Origin: Acidimicrobiales bacterium
Lineage (GTDB): Bacteria > Actinomycetota > Acidimicrobiia > Acidimicrobiales > SZUA-35
Assembly (NCBI GenBank): GCA_020630065.1
Contig: JAHDCC010000021.1
Span: forward strand, 2,819-59,504
DNA length: 56,686 nt
Reading direction: 5' to 3'
Shown here: positions 50,503 to 56,686 of the stretch, piece by piece
How positions within the stretch are numbered: the first letter of the stretch is position 1
Layout: the number at the start of each line of letters is the position of its first letter
Program-made: the position numbers and the translations under genes
The notes under the pieces: generated by a model
The model's database searches: none
The model's input: the letters and a program-made list of their open reading frames with translations, nothing else
Told to the model about the DNA's origin: nothing

Positions 50503-51636
50503 ATGGACTTCTCAAACGAAGCTAAACAACTATTCAAAGAGCACTACGGGCAAGCTCCTTCCATGATTGCTCAAGCGCCGGGGCGGGTCAACTTGATCGG
50601 TGAACATACCGACTACAACGACGGCTTCGTTCTGCCGATGGCGCTTCCAATGAGAACGGTCGTGGCTTTCACCCCTCGGAACGGGCAGCAGGTTCGAATG
50701 ATCTCAAAGGGTTACCCGGCGGTCTCTTTTGATCTGTCGCATGATCCGAGGTCGCTAAATGGTTGGGTTCGCTACGTCGCCGGAGTTGCTCATTTTTTGC
50801 AAGAACAAGGTTTAGAAGTTCCTGGATTTGATGCGGCGATCACCACCGAAGTGCCCGGTGGGGCAGGGCTATCCTCGTCGGCCTCGCTGGAAGTGGCGGT
50901 CGGTATGGCCATGAACGTTATGGCTGGCTCCACTCTCGACGGCGCGGCTATCGCGAGAATAGGTCAGCGGGTAGAAAACGACATCATCGGTGTTTCGAGC
51001 GGGATTATGGACCAGCTAATTAGTGCCATCGCCGTCGAGGGGTCGGCACTTCTCATCGACTGCAGATCACTGGAGGCTTCGGCATATCCAATACCTGCAG
51101 GTAAGTCTGTGGTAGTTTTCGACACGAATACCCGTAGGGAACTTGAGACATCTGCTTACGGGGACCGTCAGCGTACCTGCAGCCGAGCAGCGGCTGTGTT
51201 GGGAGTTGAAAAGTTGCGAGACGCGACATTGACTCAAGTGAACGAGGCTCAGTTGACGCCGCTTGAACGGCGACGGGCTCGTCATGTCGTGTCCGAAAAT
51301 GAGCGAACCGAACGAGCTGCCAAAGCTCTGCATGAAGGTGATGCTGTCGCCTTTGGGGAGTTGATGAATGAGAGTCATCGGTCCCTGAGGGACGACTTTG
51401 AAGTGTCAAGCGTCGCGCTCGACACCATGGTTGGTTTGGCCCAAGGGGAGCCGGGTTGTTTGGGGGCACGAATGACGGGAGGGGGATTTGGTGGTTGTGC
51501 GGTAGCGCTGGTTGATGCAGAAATCGCTGAAGATCTCGCCCGTGCTGTAGCCCAAAAATATGAGATTGAGTTAGGAGTTGAGCCTGCATCGTGGGTTGTA
51601 TCGCCAGGCGGTGGGGCATCGGTCACCACGCTGTAA
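50503..51636 (+). CDS. galK: Galactokinase
   Basis: 377 aa GHMP kinase. N-terminal APGRVNLIGEHTDYNDGFVLPMALP (sugar-binding galactokinase signature), ATP motif VPGGAGLSSSASLEVAVG, a third motif ARMTGGGFGGCAVALV, and SGIMDQLISAIAV containing the catalytic Asp. It phosphorylates galactose released by the GH36 enzyme. ATG 50503 has AGGAATGAGGAG before it. No galT or galE is in the window, so the rest of the Leloir pathway must lie elsewhere. Confidence 0.95.
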   Translation: MDFSNEAKQLFKEHYGQAPSMIAQAPGRVNLIGEHTDYNDGFVLPMALPMRTVVAFTPRNGQQVRMISKGYPAVSFDLSHDPRSLNGWVRYVAGVAHFLQEQGLEVPGFDAAITTEVPGGAGLSSSASLEVAVGMAMNVMAGSTLDGAAIARIGQRVENDIIGVSSGIMDQLISAIAVEGSALLIDCRSLEASAYPIPAGKSVVVFDTNTRRELETSAYGDRQRTCSRAAAVLGVEKLRDATLTQVNEAQLTPLERRRARHVVSENERTERAAKALHEGDAVAFGELMNESHRSLRDDFEVSSVALDTMVGLAQGEPGCLGARMTGGGFGGCAVALVDAEIAEDLARAVAQKYEIELGVEPASWVVSPGGGASVTTL

Positions 51637-51765
51637 CAACCAGTTTTTCCTTCTGTTTAAGTGCTTTTTTGGGTTTCAGAGGGAGTGATTTCAAAATTTT
51701 TAGTTGAACATGTGCCACTTGGCGCAGTAAGCTAAGTGCAACAACGTGCAAAGGGAGAGAAATTA
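51637..51765 (+). promoter_or_regulatory. Promoter region of the binding-protein/permease operon
   Basis: Between galK and the lipoprotein gene. It has T-rich runs (51646-51676) and, at 51705-51753, three related words (atgtgccac, aagtgcaac, acgtgcaaa) spaced about 27 and 13 bp, followed by aagggagag as ribosome site. They could be regulator half-sites; this is inference. Confidence 0.4.
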
Positions 51766-53151
51766 ATGCCTAAAGAATCAGGAATGAATGAGCCGGGAAA
51801 ATCTCTATCGAGACGGTCCCTGCTGAAGGGGGCTGGAGCCGCTGCCGCCGGCGTCTCATTCGCAAGCGTTTTAGCTGCATGTAGCTCCGACGGTGACACC
51901 TCCACAGGTGGAACTGGTGGTAGCAGCGATACCACCACGGCATCTGAAGGATCCGGTGGAGGAAACGGCGGAGAAGTTTCGTTTGGCTCAAACTTCTCTG
52001 ACACTGTTCCGAAAGAAGCTCTTCAAAAGTCGATTGACGGATACGAGTTTGGTGACGAAGTAAAGGTCAACACCATCGAACGTCAGGCTTACCAAGAAAA
52101 CATCAACAGCTACCTCCAAGGTAACCCTGATGACGTGTTCTCTTGGTTCCCGGGTTTCCGTATGCGTGCACTGGCTGACGAGGGCCTCGCAACCCCAGTA
52201 AATGACGTCTGGGATATTCTCGGAGATGATGTCGCTCCAGGTATTAAAGCAACCTGTTCATCGATTTCCGACAGCAACCAGTACTTGGTGCCTTACTACT
52301 TCTACCCTTGGGGTGTCTTCTACCGCAAGAGCGTCTTCGAGGATCGCAACTACACGGTTCCTGAAACTCTTGACCAGTGGGTATCGCTCGCTGACAAAAT
52401 GAAGAGCGATGGATTAACACCGATTGCGTTTGGTGCCGCCGACGGCTGGCCACAGATGGGAACGTTCGACTACATCAACATGCGAGTCAACGGTTACGAC
52501 TTCCACCAAAGCCTCATGATTGGCGAAGAATCATGGGAGTCAAGCGAGGTGAGAGAGACATTTAAGGTTTGGACGGATCTGCTTCCACTGCATCAAGATG
52601 GTCCAACTGGACGAACCTGGCAGGAAGCTGCCCAAAGCATCTTCGGAGACGAGCCGGAATGCGGAATGTACGTCCTCAACACACTCGGTATGGGTCAACA
52701 AGCAGCAGAATCAGATCAAGAAGGCGCACTTGAAGATCTCGACTTCTTCGCTTTCCCTGAAATCAACCCAGAGCATGGCCGCAAGGCTGTTGAAGCCCCT
52801 ATCGATGGTTTCATGCTTTCAAAGGATCAAGCAGACAACCAAGCAGCCAAAGATCTGCTCGCTTACCTTGGCCAGCCAGAAGCTCAAGATCTGTACATCT
52901 CTGCTGACCCTAGTAACTTGGGCACCCACGATGGTACCGACACGAGCGTGTACAACGCATTGCAGCAGAAAGCCGTCGAGATTATCAAAACCTCTGAAAA
53001 CGTTAGCCAGTTCCTAGACCGGGACTCAAAGCCAGCGTTCGTTTCCGAAGTTGTGATCCCTCAGTTCGGAGAGTTCCTCAGCAACCCGGGCAACATCGAC
53101 AGCATTCTGAAAAACATGGAGGCGCAAAAAGTTGAAATCTTCAGCAACTAA
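51766..53151 (+). CDS. Sugar-binding lipoprotein of ABC transporter, Tat-exported
   Basis: 461 aa from ATG 51766 with AAGGGAGAG upstream. The signal is twin-arginine plus lipobox: SRRSLLKGAGAAAAGVSFA then VLAAC, so the protein is folded before export and lipid-anchored at the Cys (about residue 37). A Ser/Thr/Gly-rich linker precedes a type 1 extracellular solute-binding fold (QENINSYLQGNPDDVFSWFPGF, ETLDQWVSLADKMKSDGLTPIAFGA, AAKDLLAYLGQPEAQDLY). It presents a sugar, probably an alpha-galactoside, to the permeases encoded next. Confidence 0.93.
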   Translation: MPKESGMNEPGKSLSRRSLLKGAGAAAAGVSFASVLAACSSDGDTSTGGTGGSSDTTTASEGSGGGNGGEVSFGSNFSDTVPKEALQKSIDGYEFGDEVKVNTIERQAYQENINSYLQGNPDDVFSWFPGFRMRALADEGLATPVNDVWDILGDDVAPGIKATCSSISDSNQYLVPYYFYPWGVFYRKSVFEDRNYTVPETLDQWVSLADKMKSDGLTPIAFGAADGWPQMGTFDYINMRVNGYDFHQSLMIGEESWESSEVRETFKVWTDLLPLHQDGPTGRTWQEAAQSIFGDEPECGMYVLNTLGMGQQAAESDQEGALEDLDFFAFPEINPEHGRKAVEAPIDGFMLSKDQADNQAAKDLLAYLGQPEAQDLYISADPSNLGTHDGTDTSVYNALQQKAVEIIKTSENVSQFLDRDSKPAFVSEVVIPQFGEFLSNPGNIDSILKNMEAQKVEIFSN

Positions 53152-54076
53152 GCTGACGGATTCTGATGATTTGATGACTCCAAAGGCGGCTCCTGTTCGC
53201 AGGAGCCGCCGGAGGGCGTCTGACCGGCTGTCGCTTATCTCGATGGTCGGTTTTCCGGCGTTTCTGCACATTGGTTTAGTGTGGATCCCGGCATTATTAT
53301 CGGTCATTCTGAGTTTCACTAGGTGGAACGGTATTGGCGGCGTCGACAACATCGAATTTGTCGGTATCGACAACTACAAATCAATCACGACCATAAACAC
53401 AGAGTTCGTTCCCGCGCTTACGAACAATGTGCTGTGGCTCGTCGTCCTGATGGCGGTGTCGACCCCACTCGGGTTGTTGCTAGCCGTCTTACTCGACAAA
53501 AACCTAAAAGGCGGACGTTTCTATCAGAGCGCGCTGTACATGCCGGTAATGTTGTCGCTGGCCGTTGTCGGTTTCATCTGGGAACTTATCTATTCAAGAG
53601 AAACCGGAGTCATAAACGCAGCGTTGGGTTCTGACGTCGACTGGCTTGGTAATCAGAGCATCAATATCTGGGCGATCCTCGTCGCCGCGATTTGGCGGCA
53701 CACCGGATACGTAATGATCTTGTATCTGGCTGGGCTCAAAGGCGTAGACAAATCTTTGAAAGAGGCGGCTGCCATTGACGGGGCTTCGAGTTGGCAGGCT
53801 TTTCGTGACGTTGTTTTCCCGGTCATGAAACCGGTCAACATCGTTATTTTGGTTATCACGACCATCGAGTCACTTCGGGCCTTCGACATTGTTGACGTTA
53901 TCAACGGTGGTCGTTTCGGACTAGAACTCATATCGGTTCTTATCACCCGCAACGTGGGCGGCGCTGCGAGCAGGGTTGGCTACGGGTCGGCATTGGCCGT
54001 GATTCTTATGGTTGTTTCGTTGGTTCCAATCATTAGTTTCCTCAGTACTAACCTCCGAAAAGAACAGGCGAGTTAA
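53132..54076 (+). CDS. Sugar ABC permease (MalF/UgpA type)
   Basis: 314 aa from TTG 53132, with GGAGG eight bases upstream and a 20-bp overlap with the binding-protein gene; ATG 53174 is a possible second start. Six TM segments, with the EAA loop EAAAIDGASSWQAFRDVVFPVMKP that docks onto the ATPase. It ends in an overlap with the second permease gene (taatg). Confidence 0.92.
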   Translation: MKSSATKLTDSDDLMTPKAAPVRRSRRRASDRLSLISMVGFPAFLHIGLVWIPALLSVILSFTRWNGIGGVDNIEFVGIDNYKSITTINTEFVPALTNNVLWLVVLMAVSTPLGLLLAVLLDKNLKGGRFYQSALYMPVMLSLAVVGFIWELIYSRETGVINAALGSDVDWLGNQSINIWAILVAAIWRHTGYVMILYLAGLKGVDKSLKEAAAIDGASSWQAFRDVVFPVMKPVNIVILVITTIESLRAFDIVDVINGGRFGLELISVLITRNVGGAASRVGYGSALAVILMVVSLVPIISFLSTNLRKEQAS

Positions 54077-55035
54077 TGTCAACTTCATCCTTACCTGAAA
54101 ACGATATTTCTGGCCACATGACTGGTTCAAGAGATAAAGCCGGAGACTCAACAAGAGCTCTGCGTGCGCAACGGCGAGCGAAACGATCGGGGATGTTGTC
54201 GCAAGGCTTCTTGTCGATAGTGACTTTCCTGTGGCTGTTCCCTCTGTTGTATGCCGTATACACATCGTTCAGGCCATTCTCGGACACGGGAGGTTCGGAC
54301 AAGGGTTATTTCTCTTTGCCGAGTTCGCTGACGTTCGAGAACTACACCACGGCTTGGAGCGACGCCTCATTGCTGAAATTTTTCGTCAACACACTGATTA
54401 TCGTTGTGCCATCGGTAATTCTCGTGTTGATGCTTTCGTCAATGGCAGCGTTCACGGTGTCTCGATACACCTGGAAGTTCAATCTGTTCTTCCTGATGTT
54501 GTTCACGGCAGGAAACCTGCTACCACAGCAAGCGATCATCGTTCCGCTCTATCGCCTTTATCTGGCGATACCGTTGCCAGAATTTTTGTCGGGCAGCGGA
54601 ACGCTCTACGATACGAAGCTAGGAATTATCTTAATTCACGTGGCGTTCCAACTGGGTTTCTGCACGTTCGTGCTCTCTAACTTCATGAAGGCCTTGCCTA
54701 AAGATCTGAATGAAGCTGCGATGCTTGATGGGGCTGGCGTGTTCAAAACCTTCTGGGACATAATACTTCCGTTGACTCGTCCAGCACTTGCCGCACTCGC
54801 AACGCTTCAGGTTACGTGGATCTACAACGACTACTTCTGGGCTCGAACGCTACAGACGACGGGTGATGAAAAACCAATAACCTCGGCTCTGCAAAACCTA
54901 GAGGGTGTCTTCTTCACGAACAATAACTTGGTAGCCGCTGGCTCGCTGATGGTCGCAATTCCAATACTGGTAGTTTACTTTGCGCTGCAGCGTCATTTCA
55001 TTTCCGGTCTTACCCTTGGAGCAACAAAAGGGTAG
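54076..55035 (+). CDS. Sugar ABC permease (MalG/UgpE type)
   Basis: 319 aa. Its ATG 54076 shares a base with the preceding stop. Six TM helices after a polar, basic N terminus of about 45 residues (LRAQRRAKRSGML); the EAA loop is NEAAMLDGAGVFKTFWDIILPLTRPALA. It forms the transmembrane channel together with the MalF-like partner and is driven by the ATPase at 49-50 kb. Confidence 0.92.
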   Translation: MSTSSLPENDISGHMTGSRDKAGDSTRALRAQRRAKRSGMLSQGFLSIVTFLWLFPLLYAVYTSFRPFSDTGGSDKGYFSLPSSLTFENYTTAWSDASLLKFFVNTLIIVVPSVILVLMLSSMAAFTVSRYTWKFNLFFLMLFTAGNLLPQQAIIVPLYRLYLAIPLPEFLSGSGTLYDTKLGIILIHVAFQLGFCTFVLSNFMKALPKDLNEAAMLDGAGVFKTFWDIILPLTRPALAALATLQVTWIYNDYFWARTLQTTGDEKPITSALQNLEGVFFTNNNLVAAGSLMVAIPILVVYFALQRHFISGLTLGATKG

Positions 55036-55066
55036 TTGGCAACATATTGGTCCCCTCCAAAATGGG

Positions 55067-55088
55067 TAGAACGAGTTAACCCGTTCTA
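55067..55088. promoter_or_regulatory. 22-bp palindrome after the permease gene
   Basis: tagaacgagtt/aacccgttcta forms a 22-bp palindrome with one mismatched pair, centred on gttaac, 32 bp past the permease stop. The absence of a loop and its symmetry suggest a protein-binding site more than a terminator. Confidence 0.5.
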
Positions 55089-55100
55089 TCTATGGCCAAG

Positions 55101-55161
55101 CCCAGGGCATTCGGCTTCAAGACGTTATTCTTTCCTCTCGTCTTGAGGTCGGAACCTGGGT
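55101..55161. terminator. Imperfect long hairpin between convergent permease and SorC genes
   Basis: Inner stem tcaagacg/cgtcttga (55117-55124 with 55139-55146) and outer ends cccagg/cctggg. It lies between convergent genes and is followed on the plus strand by ttgtttatttttc, so it may terminate both. Confidence 0.65.
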
Positions 55162-55164
55162 TGT

Positions 55165-56160
55165 TTATTTTTCGCTGTCGAGTTCGACAACTCGTTCAAG
55201 GATCGCAGCGTCCGCTATCAGATGAGTGATGTATCCGCCACGTAACGCCGCAAGCAGCGCTTCCGCCTTTTTCCGTCCTGACGCAACGCAGAGGCGTAGC
55301 GGGATCTTTTTTAAAAGGTTGAGGTCAAGTCCGCTGGAACGTTCGTTGATCCTGATGTCGTCAGTCGAGCCATGGGCGTCAAAAAAGTATGAGCAGATAT
55401 CGCCGACGGCACCGTCTTTGATCAGGGAGGCGGTGTCTTTTTTGTCGAGGAAACCCGACGAAAGAATCTGGTTTGACGTGTTAGCGGTGGTGGACCCGAC
55501 CGAAAAAATCGCGAGGTCACACGACCGTTGTTTTGCGAGTACTCGTTGAACGCTGCGTTCTTCCCATAAAACATCGCGGGTTGTTCCGCGGTCGAAGAAC
55601 GCAGGCACCGGAAACCAAACCGGTGACGCGTTCCACGCTTCGGTGAAGCGTTCCAGCACGTGAACCGCATAGTCAACTTCGATATCAACTGGGCTACCAG
55701 CACCGAAAAGCTGGATTACCTCTGCTTGCGAGATCTGCACCGGAGTCAAATATTCGGAGACAGCGGCGATAGTTGAACCCCAGGAAATGCCAACCTTCAT
55801 GTCGTCATGCAGCAGAGACTTTATTTCTGATGCTGCTCGACGCGCAACCTCTTCGCTAGTGTCCAGCGGGTTTCGTGGTAGAACAGTAAATACTTCGGTG
55901 AGGCCGTATTTTTCTGAAACGCTAACCGAGAGGCTTCCTTGGTGGTGATCGGGATCCCGAACTTCTATCCGGACACTACCGTTGCTTCTGGCCAGGGAAA
56001 TCAGGCGAGAAATCGTTGATCGAGAGACATCAAACTCGACTGCAAGTTCAGGGGTAGGCACTTCATCGATGTAGTAGCGACGCGCAACTTTGGCCGCCAG
56101 CCGCTCCCGTTCCTGTGCATCGAAGCCCGCCCCGTTACTTACCTCGTTGTCTTTACTCAT
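55165..56160 (-). CDS. SorC/DeoR-family sugar-responsive transcriptional regulator
   Basis: 331 aa from ATG 56160 (a TTG lies one codon upstream). N-terminal HTH: AAKVARRYYIDEVPTPELAVEFDVSRSTISRLISLARSNGSVRIEV; then the sugar-binding SorC domain (EEVARRAASEIKSLLHDDMKVGISWGSTIAAVSEYL, CDLAIFSVGSTTANTSNQILSSGFL, LRLCVASGRKKAEALLAALRGGYITHLIADAAIL). SorC proteins bind phosphorylated sugars and regulate uptake operons; here the obvious target is the alpha-galactoside locus. Confidence 0.92.
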   Translation of the reverse strand: MSKDNEVSNGAGFDAQERERLAAKVARRYYIDEVPTPELAVEFDVSRSTISRLISLARSNGSVRIEVRDPDHHQGSLSVSVSEKYGLTEVFTVLPRNPLDTSEEVARRAASEIKSLLHDDMKVGISWGSTIAAVSEYLTPVQISQAEVIQLFGAGSPVDIEVDYAVHVLERFTEAWNASPVWFPVPAFFDRGTTRDVLWEERSVQRVLAKQRSCDLAIFSVGSTTANTSNQILSSGFLDKKDTASLIKDGAVGDICSYFFDAHGSTDDIRINERSSGLDLNLLKKIPLRLCVASGRKKAEALLAALRGGYITHLIADAAILERVVELDSEK

Positions 56161-56221
56161 CAAGAAATATTGTACCCGACTGCTGCACGCATGTTCGTAA
56201 GCCGGTTGACGCTAATCGAGA

Positions 56222-56530
56222 TTAGCGGATGTTGCTGACCATAAATCGGTTGATAAACGGCAAGCTGGCCGCCCCGATCGCCTTCGGGGCGGTGGGAATC
56301 TGTCCCGATGTGAACTCGATTCCTTTGATGCTGTTGTCTAGTAGGTCGCACAGTTCTGCGGTTAAGGTCGCTGAGGCGTATGAAGACAGCACAACGGTTT
56401 CGAGGTTCACGAATTGGGCAAGTGTCTCGACCTGGCTTTGTAGCGCCTGCAGGCATTCTTGTTTCCAAGAAGCATTGTTGTTGGTGCTAGGTTTCGCCCG
56501 TATTCGTTGTACCCGGTGTACGCCGAATGT
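56222..56530 (-). pseudogene. Possible C-terminal remnant of a ROK-family protein
   Basis: An open frame of 102 codons with no ATG, closed upstream by TAG at 56533-56531. The reading (QVETLAQFVNLETVVLSS, then APKAIGAASLPFINRF) resembles the C terminus of ROK sugar kinases/repressors, in which a (V/I)NP..VVLGG strand and a final GAA helix are conserved. The N-terminal ATP, DGT and zinc motifs are missing. I treat it as a decayed gene; a short protein from GTG 56410 cannot be excluded. Confidence 0.4.
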
Positions 56531-56608
56531 CTAGACGGCGAAATAGTCAAGTCTCTGGCTTTCGGTTAGGTTTGAGTGGGCAGCAAGGGGAAAGCTAGCG
56601 ACAGCTAG

Positions 56609-56627
56609 CTGTGCATAATATTCACAG
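56609..56627. promoter_or_regulatory. 19-bp palindrome, operator candidate
   Basis: CTGTGCATAATATTCACAG: eight of nine base pairs are symmetric. It lies 21 bp upstream of the final GTG start, with two gctagc words next to it (56595-56609). This size and AT-rich centre are typical of sugar-regulator operators. Confidence 0.6.
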
Positions 56628-56648
56628 ATTCTAGAAGGGGTTTTTGTT

Positions 56649-56686
56649 GTGTCTGATGGTTCGTTTGAGGTGTTTGAGGGTGTTGG
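56649..56686 (+). CDS. 5' end of a gene cut by the window edge
   Basis: GTG 56649 with AGAAGGGG eight bases upstream opens a frame coding MSDGSFEVFEGV and runs out of the window. Too short to identify; position suggests another member of the sugar locus. Confidence 0.45.
   Translation, partial: MSDGSFEVFEGV

Overview
The window looks like a chromosomal segment of an actinobacterium of moderate GC content. Pointers are frequent GTG and TTG starts, a DUF2510 membrane protein, topA with a Lys/Ala/Pro-rich tail, the tmk-holB pair, paired CNNM/CBS proteins and a Tat-dependent sugar-binding lipoprotein. An Acidimicrobiia-type host is my best guess; no rRNA or phylogenetic marker was compared, so this is inference.

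Layout. (1) 1-21.9 kb is mostly backbone: a DUF2510 membrane protein, an MrfA-type helicase, a VapBC-like toxin-antitoxin pair, a photolyase-like protein whose domains appear circularly permuted, an RsbW-type kinase, NhaA, TopA, a cytoplasmic GH92 mannosidase coupled to a GT4 glycosyltransferase, class II aldolase, Tmk, HolB and ThpR. It ends with an ECF sigma/anti-sigma operon divergent from a large secreted protein. (2) 21.97-32.93 kb is a composite genomic island downstream of a tRNA-Thr(CGU) gene. The 3' part of the tRNA recurs three times (26.31, 30.50, 32.22 kb), cutting the island into tandem segments. Segment A carries a three-gene operon (HAM1-like NTPase, SIR2-like NADase, cytidine-deaminase-fold enzyme) with the parts list of the Kongming anti-phage system, plus an IS3 wreck and a small membrane protein. 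Segment B has a membrane protein, a DUF4145 protein, an NYN/PIN nuclease and HicAB. Segment C has an AAA/DUF4143 ATPase behind three direct repeats. A second hicB with a broken hicA closes the island. No integrase is visible. (3) 32.9-46.9 kb: two CNNM/CBS transport proteins, a leucine-rich-repeat protein, small and secreted proteins, a gene-poor stretch with repeated hairpins, an HTH-membrane protein, an XRE-ImmA/IrrE and PIN pair with a 12-bp-arm operator, a helical-repeat protein, a P450 with a long N-terminal extension, and a methyltransferase. (4) 46.9-56.7 kb is an alpha-galactoside utilisation locus: GH36 alpha-galactosidase, MalK/UgpC-type ATPase, galactokinase, solute-binding lipoprotein, two permeases and a SorC-family regulator, then a possible ROK remnant and the start of another gene behind a 19-bp palindrome.

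The points most worth following are the Kongming-like operon in a tRNA-Thr tandem island, the ECF system with two mirror-image copies of one promoter motif and a sensor that resembles its secreted neighbour, and the permuted photolyase-like protein.
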